From Pseudomonadota bacterium (GTDB lineage Bacteria > Desulfobacterota > Desulfobulbia > Desulfobulbales > SURF-16), in the NCBI GenBank assembly GCA_018822545.1, contig JAHJKA010000022.1, positions 62,001 to 126,000 on the forward strand: DNA of 64,000 nucleotides, in the 5' to 3' direction. The notes under the pieces are model-generated. The model was given only the letters and a program-made list of their open reading frames with translations, searched no databases and had not been told where the DNA came from. The stretch's first letter is position 1. Each line of letters starts with the position of its first letter. The translations under genes and the position numbers were made by a program. This document shows, piece after piece, positions 26,251 to 35,623 of this stretch.

Positions 26251-29022
26251 TTACGAATCAATCATCTTTCTGAGAAAAACATAGGCCTCGCCACTGCTCT
26301 TCCGGTCAGAGGCGCTACAGGCCTTTAACCATTTATCTTTTGATTCCAAGGCTTCCTTAATACCATATCTGCCCAAAGCCCGATATGATTCAAATTGCTC
26401 TTCCGTGAAGAACTGATCAGCCGTAGTCTCGTGCGGAAAGTCAGAGTTCTTTTGTTTGTAATTGAGAATGGGTGAAATTTCTTTACCATTCATTGTATTT
26501 TTATAGAGGATAATCCAGTTCGGCGGATCATTCTTTTCATCTTGTTCAGGATAGACTATTTCCCCTACTGCTAATTTATCCACGGTGAAGCCCTTTTCAT
26601 CCTTCTTTCTAAGACCAGCTAACGAAATTTTTACTTTTATCCCCTCGTCCACATAAGCATTTCTCACCGAGCTGTTAAAGGAATCGAAAGAATGTTCAGG
26701 ATCACATTCTGAGTCGGACACAATCAAAACTCTGACCCGCCTTCGCAAGAGTGGAATAATACCAAGATTATCGCCACTATGCCCACCGTCACTCAGGTAA
26801 ATTTCTTTATTATCCGAGGTGGTGTATCCCACCAACTCCTGGGACATTCTTTCAGTTGCCGAATGCACAATTTTTTTTCTGAGTTTGTTTATGTTCTTTT
26901 CGCATTCATAGGTATCAGTTTTGTCAAATCCTCTTAAATCAGGAACCGTTGGAGTTAAGGTCACCACCTTCTGCTCCCCCTTCTTGATAGCGTCAAGCAC
27001 TCGTTCTTGTACCAAAACTTCACCCAGTGTCTCCTTCACCTCTTGATTCTTAAAATTTGGCAACCAGTAGCCCAAACGCACCCCAAAAATGGTGCATAGA
27101 AAAGAGGTTACAAGTGAGGTGTTCATTCCCATAACAGAAGTCACTGCCGCTCCGCTGATAGTCATGACCCGGGCCAGCTTCAATGGGCCGCCATCAACCA
27201 TATAATCTTCTGTTTGAATATATCCAGTTTCCTGGGAACCGACATAAAGGCGGGAAAAGGTGAAAATATCGGATTTGCGATTAAAAGCTTTCAGATTTTT
27301 TGATGCTGTAAGATTCAAAGTAGCATTAAGCAAGAGATAAGGTCCACAGTCCCAGCACTTATCATCTTCACCGACATCTCCATGCACCTCAGACAACTTC
27401 ATCTCCAGATTGTCTCGCTTCCAACTTTCATCGTGTGAAATGGTACACAGAAACATCTCAGCCAAGCGATCTCTATAGAAATAATGGGACGAAATTTTAT
27501 TGACGTCCACCAACCAATTAAATCCTCCTAGGACAAGGGCGGTCACAAGAAACACCCCCATAAGCCAAAGCTGTTCGTAGTCATCTAACCTTCCAGGCCA
27601 TTTGCCATCAAACAGCACTTCAGCTAAAAAATTACCTACAAAGAGTACTGCAAGAAACAAAAACAATCCGGTGGTTAACCCCAGTAATCCTTCCCTGTAT
27701 TTCGAGGGGAGAGTGAACGTCGTCTTCTCAGAAGAAATCTTGCCCTGACTTGCTATGAAATATCGCAACCCTGTGCCAATGGCGACAAGAATCAAAATCG
27801 AGTATTTGCCGACCCCTATAGTCATAAAGCCCGGAAGCACAGCCAAAATGAGGGCAAAAAACAAAGTCGCCAACAAAATTCCAGCACACACATGGGATTT
27901 AGATCGTCCTTGCCTGTGCCATGTTTCTCTTTTTAACGCGTAGTACGAGTAGAAAAACCAAAAGCCCAAAAGCGCTCCCATCACGAAGAGTGTCGGCACA
28001 ACAAGAATTGCCCCATACCTGAACTCCTTCACATCCCACAAGACGGCTCCGAATGTCCCTGCATAGAGAGCAATAATCAACCAAAATATGATTCGATAAA
28101 CAAAACTCTTATACGAAACGCTTTCTTCTCGCCCACAGCTTTCTTGTTTAAAAAAGTATCTCCGTCTTAAATACGTAAACACTACCCCCAAACAAAAAAA
28201 CACAACGATCGTTCCCCAGTACCATGACCTGCTGAGATTTTTAAATTGTGTAAAAGGAAACGCCATATATGCAGCAATTTCTCGCCCTGTTTCCTCATAG
28301 GACTTCTTGCTGAAAACACCCGGGCTCTCTTTAGGATACTCAACCTCTCCATTCTTCTTCTGGCTGACCGCTTCAATTTGATTAACCCGTGTACTTTTGT
28401 CCTGCGGCGATCCCAATTGTGGAGCCACAGATGAGACTACCATCATGTACAATGATGTTATCAGTGTAACTATGAGAGCGAACCAAAGAAGAGACATGAA
28501 GGTGGAAAGAAATACCGCGCCTATCGCCCGCATTACATTGGAACTAAAATGCAGTGCTCGTGGAGCAAGATAGCTTGCCCGCACCCGCATGTGGTGCATC
28601 TGTGCCTGCCCATACTTGTCAAAAGGCTCTTCCTTGCCACTTTCCATTCTTTCCTCACGGAAAGGAAAGTGTTCCCACTGAGTTGAAAACTGCGCCTCTT
28701 TGTTTGTGCCTGAAAACAACGAAGACAGACAGGCGCCGATATAGCCGCCCCCGGAGACAGTGCTGAGATAGTCAACCAAAGGCAGCACTCTTTTTTCTGA
28801 CAGCCCCTGCAACACTCCAATATTTGTGGTCGCCGACCTAATCCCGCCACCCGAGAGCGCTAAGCCTATCAGGTTATCACATGAGGATTGTTGATCATTA
28901 TGACAAGGAGGGAGGCCTAGCCTCTTTCTTCTCTCATTGATTACAGCCAGTTCCTTGCTTTTCACGAGTTTAAATTTTTCATGATCAATCACTGTGAGCA
29001 AAGGGCTATCGTGTACATCCAT
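26251..29022 (-). CDS. Patatin-like phospholipase with large membrane insertion
   Basis: The 923-residue protein has a patatin acyl-hydrolase core. The oxyanion loop is GLALSGGGIRSATTN near residue 55, the nucleophile is the Ser of STVSGGGYIGACL near 88, and the Asp is in YLSDGGHSGDNLG about 650 residues later. Between these lie roughly eight hydrophobic helices (about 155-520), an unusual membrane insertion. MDVHDSPLLT at 29022 is preferred because CAGGTGA precedes it; an upstream ATG is at 29058. The gene is visibly richer in A and T than its neighbours. It is preceded by a GEMM riboswitch. It probably hydrolyses membrane phospholipids. Confidence 0.85.
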   Translation of the reverse strand: MDVHDSPLLTVIDHEKFKLVKSKELAVINERRKRLGLPPCHNDQQSSCDNLIGLALSGGGIRSATTNIGVLQGLSEKRVLPLVDYLSTVSGGGYIGACLSSLFSGTNKEAQFSTQWEHFPFREERMESGKEEPFDKYGQAQMHHMRVRASYLAPRALHFSSNVMRAIGAVFLSTFMSLLWFALIVTLITSLYMMVVSSVAPQLGSPQDKSTRVNQIEAVSQKKNGEVEYPKESPGVFSKKSYEETGREIAAYMAFPFTQFKNLSRSWYWGTIVVFFCLGVVFTYLRRRYFFKQESCGREESVSYKSFVYRIIFWLIIALYAGTFGAVLWDVKEFRYGAILVVPTLFVMGALLGFWFFYSYYALKRETWHRQGRSKSHVCAGILLATLFFALILAVLPGFMTIGVGKYSILILVAIGTGLRYFIASQGKISSEKTTFTLPSKYREGLLGLTTGLFLFLAVLFVGNFLAEVLFDGKWPGRLDDYEQLWLMGVFLVTALVLGGFNWLVDVNKISSHYFYRDRLAEMFLCTISHDESWKRDNLEMKLSEVHGDVGEDDKCWDCGPYLLLNATLNLTASKNLKAFNRKSDIFTFSRLYVGSQETGYIQTEDYMVDGGPLKLARVMTISGAAVTSVMGMNTSLVTSFLCTIFGVRLGYWLPNFKNQEVKETLGEVLVQERVLDAIKKGEQKVVTLTPTVPDLRGFDKTDTYECEKNINKLRKKIVHSATERMSQELVGYTTSDNKEIYLSDGGHSGDNLGIIPLLRRRVRVLIVSDSECDPEHSFDSFNSSVRNAYVDEGIKVKISLAGLRKKDEKGFTVDKLAVGEIVYPEQDEKNDPPNWIILYKNTMNGKEISPILNYKQKNSDFPHETTADQFFTEEQFESYRALGRYGIKEALESKDKWLKACSASDRKSSGEAYVFLRKMIDS

Positions 29023-29107
29023 AATGTCACCTGCACAAGTTGTTCGAGTAAGAATCAAGGAAATCCTATCAAGTGTTGATATGTGTTCTTGCCCTCCTAA
29101 AACAACA

Positions 29108-29146
29108 AAAAAAACCGGGCAACCTTCTATTCAAAGGCAACCCGGC
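29108..29146 (-). terminator. Riboswitch expression platform terminator
   Basis: Reading the minus strand, the stem CCGGG...CCCGG continues inward as UUGCCUUU with GAAGGUUG (about 12 pairs, one U-U mismatch) and is followed by eight T. Its 5' arm (29137-29146) is also the 3' strand of the GEMM aptamer. Ligand binding should therefore disrupt the terminator and switch the patatin gene on. Confidence 0.8.
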
Positions 29147-29207
29147 TATTTCTCATGAAACCCGTGGCTTTCCGTCCCTACCTCACGATAGGTTTGGCTT
29201 TTTGTGA
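29137..29207 (-). promoter_or_regulatory. GEMM-I cyclic dinucleotide riboswitch (locus 1)
   Basis: The minus strand reads GCCAAACCTATC, a GUGA tetraloop, GGTAGGGACGGAAAGCCACGG and GCCGGGTTGCC. This is the GEMM-I pattern: a first helix capped by a GNRA loop, the conserved GGAAAGCC joining strand and the terminal GCCGGGUUGCC. GEMM-I RNAs bind c-di-GMP or 3',3'-cGAMP; which one cannot be told by eye. The 3' end overlaps a terminator 115 bp before the patatin start. An almost identical copy is at 54913-54981. Confidence 0.85.
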
Positions 29208-29447
29208 CCAAAGATTGTTGTCAATTTCTCCTCTGCTCGTGCAGCAGTCGGAGAAGAACTCGTATTGCAAACAAAACCAGAACCTAGAAAAAGCATGCCG
29301 TTAAAAAAACCTTTTGTCAAGACGGCGCACTGTCACACCAGGCCCCACGAATATTTTTTACGGATTACCCTACACAGGGGCCAGGATCCCTCTTACAATA
29401 TTCGTACTCATCTTCTGGCATCTCCAAACAGAGCCTTCCCAAGAAAA

Positions 29448-30071
29448 CTACCAGGACACGGCCTTGGTGCTGCCGCGTTTGCCGATCAGGGTCTCGCCCT
29501 CCCAGATGGCCAGGCCGGTCTTGATCTTGGTAATGGTCAGCTGAAAATAATATTCGGCCTGCTGCTCTTTTTTGTCCAGTCGGATATTACGCTGAATAAT
29601 CTTGCCGGACAGACTGAGATCAGGGGCCTGCAACTCACCCTTATCAGCAACAGAACCACGATCAAATTCATCATCCTTGCGCAGCTCGCGGGCCTGGAAA
29701 TTCATAGCATCCTCAGGGCCACCCGCACCCACTGCGGTGGTCACATAAACCCGACCGGAACGCAACAACTCAACGCGCACTTTCTTAATGAGCTGGTCGG
29801 TATCAAAATGCTGCATGGTGTCGTTGGTAATTCGGGAAATGGCCAGCACATAGCGTTCGCCCCGGGGGTGATCAAGGGAACCGGAACGCAAGATATCATG
29901 CACTGCCTCGCGGGCAGCATCCTGAAAATCCCGATAGTCAAGGCCCATGACATCACCGGCCTTATCATTATCAAGATCGATCTTTGTCGTTTTAACACCA
30001 CTACAGCCGGTCAAAACAACCATCATCAGCAAGGCACCCCACAAGCAGGTATGGGACATACGGATATTCAT
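29448..30071 (-). CDS. lpoB: Penicillin-binding-protein activator LpoB-like lipoprotein
   Basis: The 207-residue protein has a lipobox (VVLTGCSG, Cys about 23), so it is an outer-membrane lipoprotein. The rest matches the LpoB fold: MGLDYRDFQDAAREAVHDIL and ITNDTMQHFDTDQLIKKVR. LpoB activates PBP1b from the outer membrane. The start at 30071 uses AGGAG 8 bp upstream. It sits directly after ycfL, the same order as in Escherichia coli. Confidence 0.88.
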   Translation of the reverse strand: MNIRMSHTCLWGALLMMVVLTGCSGVKTTKIDLDNDKAGDVMGLDYRDFQDAAREAVHDILRSGSLDHPRGERYVLAISRITNDTMQHFDTDQLIKKVRVELLRSGRVYVTTAVGAGGPEDAMNFQARELRKDDEFDRGSVADKGELQAPDLSLSGKIIQRNIRLDKKEQQAEYYFQLTITKIKTGLAIWEGETLIGKRGSTKAVSW

Positions 30072-30073
30072 GA

Positions 30074-30436
30074 TCAATTCTCCTGTTTACGAATAATAAT
30101 TTTAAAATCAACCGCCCTGGGATGTGGCGCCACAGCAGTTATATAAAATTCAGCGTCATCAAAGACCGGAAAGGGCGTCCAGGTGGACAGCAGCGAATCA
30201 AGGGGGAACCCTGACTCGTCAAACCAGACAATCCGGTATTCGGATTTGAAATATTTCCCTGCATCGTTATCGCCGCGGATGTGCACCTCCAGAAACCCGG
30301 CATGATTACGCTGCATCTTCACCTCGCTGACATCAAGATCGCCATCAACATTATCATTCAAAAAAACGCGCTTGTCGGCACAACCACACAGCGAAACACC
30401 AACAATCAAGAGCAGGATGCAGAACAGTTTTTTCAT
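30074..30436 (-). CDS. ycfL: YcfL-like lipoprotein
   Basis: The 120-residue protein has a lipoprotein signal (LIVGVSLCGCADK). The mature part is a small beta-sandwich with EVHIRGDNDAGKYFKSEYRIVW-like alternating strands, the DUF1425/YcfL family. It overlaps the lpoB ribosome-binding region, so the two are probably coupled. Function unknown beyond association with LpoB. Confidence 0.83.
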   Translation of the reverse strand: MKKLFCILLLIVGVSLCGCADKRVFLNDNVDGDLDVSEVKMQRNHAGFLEVHIRGDNDAGKYFKSEYRIVWFDESGFPLDSLLSTWTPFPVFDDAEFYITAVAPHPRAVDFKIIIRKQEN

Positions 30437-30448
30437 GACTCATCTCCT

Positions 30449-31891
30449 TTAAGAAAAGGGATTAAAGACAAGAACATCAATCACAGGACTGACATCTTTG
30501 TCAGGAATTGTAATATAAATAATGGCGGATTGACAGTTTGGCAATTGAATTTCCTGTTCCCGTTGACCGGGAACAAGCACGGTGAGGTGGCGATCAGCTG
30601 GCATGGCGACTCGGCCCATTTGGAAACTTGACGGCAGACCGGTCCATGAGCGCAGATCTGCCGAGGTGGTGGCGGCCTGAAAGACGGCGGTAACAATGAG
30701 CCCAGCCACACCAAGTTCCTTTTCTGCCTGGTACTGCAGGGTGGTTTTCATCATTGCCGAAAGCATGGCCCTTGTGACAATTGACCAATAAATGTCCTTG
30801 AATTCGGTGAGCATGACCCTATCCATGCTGGCAAGCGCTACAGTGGAGTTCAGCTTACCATCTCCCCGCAACCCAATATTGCGGACAGCTTCTTCCCCAC
30901 GCATAAGGATGGGCAAGGCTATCCCCGTATAGACAAGACGACGGCTCACCAGAAAAAGCGGGACATCCAGCCGTATTTCCTGGCGACGGGCAGCTCGACC
31001 GTTTTCAACAAGCAGCCACACTCCCCCGGCAATCGGCTGGCCGCGATCAAGGGCCTCTTCCACCATGGCCAGATCGGCGAGCACCAATTCATTTTCAGGG
31101 ACCATGGCTGCCGCCTCTTTCAGAAAGGATGCCGCCTTGGCGTAATCACCGGCCAGGGCAAAAAAAAGTCCGGCGCTGTAAGTGGTAAACGGATTGATAA
31201 AGTTGGGGTAGACCCCGAACTCACTAAAATTTGAATAGCGGTTGCGGGTCAGCGCGGCGATGTTGTCGCTGTCCAGGGACCGGCTAAGGTCAAAACCCTG
31301 CCCCCCATTACGCTGGTTCTCCTGTTGTTGACGCAAAGCAATGGCCTGGCGCTGCTTGGCAATGGCGCTCTGAAAACGCTCCTTGGCCCGGCGCTGCCGA
31401 TCAAGGGCTCTGTTAAACTCCACCCGGGCCTCATCAAGGCGGCGCAGGGCCAGATAATTAAAAGCCTTATAGGTGTTGACCATGACCCCTTCATATTCGG
31501 CAGGCTGATAGTCACGGGTGGAGTCATTCACCAGCATGCTGCTCAAACTTTCGGAAACCGAGCTCCCGGCATTTTTGAGATCATACTTTTTGATGAGCTC
31601 CTCAGCCTGGTCAAAAAACTGATTGCTGGCTTGATAATCATGATTCTGGCGGGCGGCCACTCCGGCCTGCAAGCTCCAGAGCAGCTGGTTGCGATTTTCT
31701 TTCTCGGCTCGTGATTCGGCAAAGCTTGTGGCCTCAGCAAAGTCACCGCTGCGCAACTTACGATCATACTTGTCCAGATCTCCTCGCATGGAGGCGCAGC
31801 CGCTGAGCACCAAAAACAAGAGTACGCAAAAAAGTTTCTGAGATAAGGAAATGATGGGGTGATTTCTCCACAGATAGAAAATTACCGACAA
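30449..31891 (-). CDS. COG3014-type outer-membrane lipoprotein with TPR-like helices
   Basis: The 480-residue protein has a lipobox LVLSGCASM. Helical repeat sequence follows (residues 40-300), with tetratricopeptide-like AGVAARQNHDYQASNQFFDQAEELI and YLALRRLDEARVEFNRALDRQ. A C-terminal beta region holds SWTGLPSSFQMGRVAMP. COG3014 proteins are commonly adjacent to lpoB/ycfL. There is no ATG near the lipobox; TTG at 31891 is the annotated start and is uncertain. The gene heads the three-gene lipoprotein operon. Confidence 0.75.
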   Translation of the reverse strand: MSVIFYLWRNHPIISLSQKLFCVLLFLVLSGCASMRGDLDKYDRKLRSGDFAEATSFAESRAEKENRNQLLWSLQAGVAARQNHDYQASNQFFDQAEELIKKYDLKNAGSSVSESLSSMLVNDSTRDYQPAEYEGVMVNTYKAFNYLALRRLDEARVEFNRALDRQRRAKERFQSAIAKQRQAIALRQQQENQRNGGQGFDLSRSLDSDNIAALTRNRYSNFSEFGVYPNFINPFTTYSAGLFFALAGDYAKAASFLKEAAAMVPENELVLADLAMVEEALDRGQPIAGGVWLLVENGRAARRQEIRLDVPLFLVSRRLVYTGIALPILMRGEEAVRNIGLRGDGKLNSTVALASMDRVMLTEFKDIYWSIVTRAMLSAMMKTTLQYQAEKELGVAGLIVTAVFQAATTSADLRSWTGLPSSFQMGRVAMPADRHLTVLVPGQREQEIQLPNCQSAIIYITIPDKDVSPVIDVLVFNPFS

Positions 31892-32176
31892 CCACTCGTA
31901 TTGTTTTATTCTTTTAGAAAAAATATATCATAGGCCCTTTGCCTTTATTTGTCATGGTCTCCATTCGCATATTTTTTTTATAAAGAAATTATCCACCGCA
32001 ATAATGATAACAGGGGCATTAACTTGGCTCATCTTGCCTGGCGGCCCCAGACATTTCAGCTCACCAAAAACACCTTCTTGCGGTTCGCGGCTTATCCCCC
32101 TTGTTCGGCCCAGCCAGCTCTGGTAAAGAAAGTGGTCGCTATATTTTAGGTAATCTGATCAGACCATGCTGGCATT

Positions 32177-32815
32177 ATGAAGAAAAGTGAATGCAAACGT
32201 TGCGGCATCTGCTGCGTAAAGGGCGGCCCGGTCCTCCATGGCGAGGATCGACCTCTCATCAAAAAAAGCATTATCCGACCAGAGCAATTGGTGGTGATAA
32301 GGAAAGGGGAACCGGCCTATAACCCCGCGTCAGACAGGGTGGAACCAGCTCCCTGTGAAATGCTGAAAATTCAGGGTAAACCTGGCAGCTGGGAATGCCT
32401 CTTCTACGATGCTGCCCAAAAAAGCTGCACCATCCATAACACCCGCCCCCTGGAGTGTCGGCTTCTCCAATGCCAGGACACCACTGCCGTATTAGCCGTT
32501 ACCGGTAAGGACTGCCTGAATCGCCTCGACATTATCACCTCTGACGATAAGATCGCTGCCTATATCCAGGCTTTTGAACACTATTCCTGGGAGAAGATCA
32601 ACTCCCTGCTGACAACCCTGAGCAGTGAATCAATCAAGGAGGCAGAAAAAATCCTCTGTACTGATCTTATCATCCGTGAACAGGCCGTCACTCAGTTACA
32701 GCTCACCCTGGCCCAGGAACTTTTTTATTTCGGGCGCCCCATGTTCCAGTCCTGGAACCATCCCGGGGTACACCTCTTCATTGAAAACGGCATGCCCAGG
32801 CTCCACCGCAGCTGA
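32177..32815 (+). CDS. YkgJ family Cys-cluster protein
   Basis: The 212-residue cytoplasmic protein starts with CKRCGICCVKGGP, the CxxCxxCC motif of the YkgJ (UPF0153-type) family. A second Cys pair lies in CTIHNTRPLECRLLQC. These Cys likely bind zinc or an Fe-S cluster. A bidirectional hairpin terminator follows. It is a single-gene unit. Function unknown. Confidence 0.8.
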   Translation: MKKSECKRCGICCVKGGPVLHGEDRPLIKKSIIRPEQLVVIRKGEPAYNPASDRVEPAPCEMLKIQGKPGSWECLFYDAAQKSCTIHNTRPLECRLLQCQDTTAVLAVTGKDCLNRLDIITSDDKIAAYIQAFEHYSWEKINSLLTTLSSESIKEAEKILCTDLIIREQAVTQLQLTLAQELFYFGRPMFQSWNHPGVHLFIENGMPRLHRS

Positions 32816-32865
32816 CATCACGCCCACCTTGACACCTTGCAAAACAGAGGCTCCTGAAACAAAAA

Positions 32866-32899
32866 AAGAGGCAACCGCCACGCGCGATCGCCTCTTTTT
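32866..32899. terminator. Hairpin terminator between convergent genes
   Basis: The stem AAGAGGC / GCCTCTT encloses 17 nt containing GCGATCGC and is followed by five T on the plus strand; A-run on the other side makes it bidirectional. It serves the YkgJ-like gene and the chemoreceptor. Confidence 0.8.
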
Positions 32900-32924
32900 C
32901 TGATGTTATAATATGTTGAATTAT

Positions 32925-34523
32925 TTAAAAATCTTCAAATTCATCTTCATCAAACGGGATTGTCTCCTCGGCTGTTTTTTCCGTGGTTTTTTTACTCTTA
33001 GCCGATGCGACGCGTACAGGAGCTGGCAGAGCGGCCATCTTGCCTTTCTTCCCGGAAGAGGCTGATCTTTCCGACTTTATCTGAGAACTGTGATGATAAC
33101 CAGCCTTGCCCCCCTTAATCAAGACAACAAGCTCTTGCACATATTGTTCAAGATAATCGGCCTGCGAGCTTAATTCTTCAGAAGCACTGGCCGCCTCCTC
33201 GGAGTTTGCCGAGGTCTGCTGGGTTACCTGATCAATCTCAACCATGGCGGAGTTGACCTCAGCCAGTCCGGAATTTTGCTCACCGGAAGCCACGGCAATC
33301 TCATTGATCAAGGTGCCAACCTTGGCAGCCCGTTCAGACACCTTGCTGAAATTTGCATTGGTCTGATGGGCAAGCCCCTCACCCTCCTTAACCTTGGCCA
33401 CCGTTCCGTCAATAAGCCCGGCAGTATCCTTGGCTGCAGCCGCAGCCCGCATGGCAAGATTACGGACCTCATCAGCCACCACCGCAAAGCCTGCACCAGC
33501 CTCACCGGCCCGGGCAGCTTCCACAGCAGCGTTCAAGGCCAGAAGATTGGTTTGAAAGGCAATCTCATCAATGGTCTTGACGATTTTCTGAGTTTCTGAA
33601 CTGGCCTTGGAAATTTCACCCATTGCCACATTCTGGGCCTCCATGGAGGCGCTGGCCTTGGCCACCACATCATTTACCTCCCGCATAAGGGAATTACACT
33701 GGGAGGCATTTTCAGCATTCCGCTTGGTCATGGACGAGACCTCTTCGAGGGACGCTGATGTCTCCTCAAGAGACGCAGCACCTCGAGAGGCGCCATCTGC
33801 CAGCTGCTGGCTGGCACCGGCCAATTGCCGTGAAGAGGCTTTTACCTGTACAGAACTGTCGTTGACTCCTTCCACGACCTTCATCACCGGCTTGATGACA
33901 AAGAGATTGAGACTGAAATAGATAGCGCCACACAAAACAAAGACGATAATACCCATGGCCAGAACAATCATCCAGCCCAGGCGCCAAGCATCCGCCTTCA
34001 GATCGGTATTGGCCTGAACCACCAGCTGGTTGATACGACCGGTCACCTCGCTTACCGCCTTGGTGACCGAGTCGAACTTCAGGCTGACCTCAACGGCGCC
34101 GATGGTCTGCCCGTCATAAACAAGATCTTTCTTGACGCTCTTGGCAGCAGCCTTGCCGCTTTTAGACTCGGCGAGTACCGTGCCATCTTTGCCGGTGTAG
34201 ACCACCCCCACAACATCAGCATCCTTGAGGGTTGCCTTGCCAAGATTCAGCAGACCTTCAAAATCATAACCAATCACCATGATGGCGCCGGTCTGGGCCA
34301 ACAGACCCGCCAGCGACTCACCTTTTCTGGTCAAACTGTCAGCCAGCAAGACCTCCTGCTGCTTCTGCTCCGATTGCAGGGTGGCAATAAAGTTATCAGC
34401 CTGCTGGCGCTGGGTCTTGTAGGCGTTGGCAATGACGACCACCGCCAACACCACCAGCAGGACCTGGGTCACCCCTGACACAGCCAGAATGAACTTAAAG
34501 GCTATACCTTTTGTATTAGACAT
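32925..34523 (-). CDS. Methyl-accepting chemotaxis protein
   Basis: The 532-residue receptor has a first membrane helix (about 10-32), a periplasmic sensing part (about 33-185) and a second helix ([20 protein letters not shown]). A short HAMP-like linker and the cytoplasmic signalling domain follow; the hairpin tip is [28 protein letters not shown]. The C-terminal acidic tail [14 protein letters not shown] is typical of this group. ATG at 34523 has AAGGGG upstream. It lies 65 bp after a PhnD-type binding-protein gene and may sense that protein. Confidence 0.95.
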   Translation of the reverse strand: MSNTKGIAFKFILAVSGVTQVLLVVLAVVVIANAYKTQRQQADNFIATLQSEQKQQEVLLADSLTRKGESLAGLLAQTGAIMVIGYDFEGLLNLGKATLKDADVVGVVYTGKDGTVLAESKSGKAAAKSVKKDLVYDGQTIGAVEVSLKFDSVTKAVSEVTGRINQLVVQANTDLKADAWRLGWMIVLAMGIIVFVLCGAIYFSLNLFVIKPVMKVVEGVNDSSVQVKASSRQLAGASQQLADGASRGAASLEETSASLEEVSSMTKRNAENASQCNSLMREVNDVVAKASASMEAQNVAMGEISKASSETQKIVKTIDEIAFQTNLLALNAAVEAARAGEAGAGFAVVADEVRNLAMRAAAAAKDTAGLIDGTVAKVKEGEGLAHQTNANFSKVSERAAKVGTLINEIAVASGEQNSGLAEVNSAMVEIDQVTQQTSANSEEAASASEELSSQADYLEQYVQELVVLIKGGKAGYHHSSQIKSERSASSGKKGKMAALPAPVRVASAKSKKTTEKTAEETIPFDEDEFEDF

Positions 34524-34534
34524 CACGACCCCTT

Positions 34535-34581
34535 TTATACCACAAGGGTATAAGTTTCGTTTGAGCAGACAAGCTGCTCAA
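34535..34581 (-). other. Two adjacent hairpins with identical loops
   Basis: TTATACC / GGTATAA (34535-34553) and TTGAGCAG / CTGCTCAA (34561-34581) both have the five-base loop ACAAG (CTTGT on the minus strand). They fill the gap between the binding-protein stop and the chemoreceptor start. Without T-runs they may stabilise the upstream mRNA or tune the chemoreceptor level. Confidence 0.55.
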
Positions 34582-34588
34582 CTCAGCT

Positions 34589-35470
34589 TTAATTGGCAAA
34601 GACCCCATATTTGATGGCTTTCAGACAATCCCGCACCGGGGCGTAATCAGCGGCAGGGGCCCAACCAACCACCTTGGCATTCTTAGCAGCCGGCTCATCG
34701 CTAGTCATGGCCTTAAGGGCAGCGCCAACCTTGGCAGCCTTACCGGCATCAACATGGGAGAGCGCGGCCATTGGCCATTCTGGATAGAGAATGGTTGAAT
34801 GAACAAAGGGGAAAGCATCCTTCACCTGATTAATGACCCGGAAATCCGCCATATTAATCTTGCCTTCGGCAGCCATGCGCTCCAGGGTATCGGAACGGAC
34901 CGTCCCGGCATCCATCACCCCGCTTTTCACGGCCAGAACAACATTGTCGTGTTTACTCCCTTCGGCAAAGGTGGCGAAATCCTTCTGGGGATCAATGCCG
35001 TTTTCAAGAAGGAGGCGCCAGGCCATCTGGGCACCGCCAAAGGAGGAATATTTGACACACATGAATTTCTTACCCTTGATATCCGCCAGGGTCTGGATAG
35101 GGCTGTCGGCCCGCACAAAGACCACCCCGCCGAATTCCTTCAAGGCCTTGCCATCCATGGAGTTAATTATCGTGGACACCGCCTTGGCGCCATATTTTTT
35201 TTCCATCTCCACATAGAAAGCGGAGTTGGCCAACATAAAATCAATCTTACCGTCTTTAACCATGGGCTCAATGGCGACAAATTTCAAGGGGATGATCGTC
35301 ACCGGCTCACCAAGCTTTGCGGTCAAATAATCGCCGGTGGCCTGCCATTTGGCCATGGCGGTTTCAGCACCGCGCTTGGCGAGAACGCCTATTTTTATTT
35401 CGGCCTGGACAGCCCCGGCAAAAACAACCAACATGATCACCCCAAGCAATGCGACTCCAATTTTCTTCAT
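34589..35470 (-). CDS. PhnD-type periplasmic substrate-binding protein A
   Basis: The 293-residue protein has a signal peptide (MKKIGVALLGVIMLVVFAGA) and a PhnD/SsuA/transferrin-type fold: IKIGVLAKRGAETAMAKW, FMLANSAFYVEMEKKYGAKA, VRADSPIQTLADIKGKKF and DAGTVRSDTLERMA. Proteins of this group bind phosphonate, phosphite and related anions. No ABC permease or ATPase is nearby. The start at 35470 uses GAGGGA; the longer frame to 35512 is not needed. It is a close paralog of 36310-37191 and shares its promoter and leader. Confidence 0.88.
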   Translation of the reverse strand: MKKIGVALLGVIMLVVFAGAVQAEIKIGVLAKRGAETAMAKWQATGDYLTAKLGEPVTIIPLKFVAIEPMVKDGKIDFMLANSAFYVEMEKKYGAKAVSTIINSMDGKALKEFGGVVFVRADSPIQTLADIKGKKFMCVKYSSFGGAQMAWRLLLENGIDPQKDFATFAEGSKHDNVVLAVKSGVMDAGTVRSDTLERMAAEGKINMADFRVINQVKDAFPFVHSTILYPEWPMAALSHVDAGKAAKVGAALKAMTSDEPAAKNAKVVGWAPAADYAPVRDCLKAIKYGVFAN

Positions 35471-35499
35471 TTCTAATCCCTCATGGTTAGATTTTTCAT

Positions 35500-35586
35500 G
35501 ACCACTCATCACACTGGGGCTGTTTCAACCGAATCAAACACAATCTACTCGGCCCAACGGCGGCACCCCTGCCTTGCATGGTCGCC
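35500..35586 (-). promoter_or_regulatory. Structured leader A (candidate riboswitch-like RNA)
   Basis: On the minus strand the leader reads GGCGACCATG..AAGGCAGGGGTGCC ... CCCCAGTGTG ... TGGTCATG. The closing helix GACCA / TGGTC (35579-35583 with 35500-35504) surrounds a core with AAGGCAGGGGU and CCCCAGUGU. The GGGG/CCCC pair could be a pseudoknot. Copy B carries GATCAT / ATGGTC (C-G replaced by U-G), which supports pairing. No known riboswitch class was matched. Confidence 0.6.
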
Positions 35587-35595
35587 TTCTACCAA

Positions 35596-35623
35596 TTTAT
35601 ATTTATTGCGATGTTACAGTCAA
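35596..35623 (-). promoter_or_regulatory. Promoter of binding protein A
   Basis: Minus strand TTGACT, 16-bp spacer, TATAAA (-35 at 35618-35623, -10 at 35596-35601). Copy B has TTGACT-N16-TATAAG. The predicted start falls just before the structured leader. Confidence 0.7.

Noticed and set aside
29265-30146. 293-codon plus-strand open frame opposite lpoB
   Set aside because: The minus-strand reading has a lipobox and LpoB motifs, and this frame has none.
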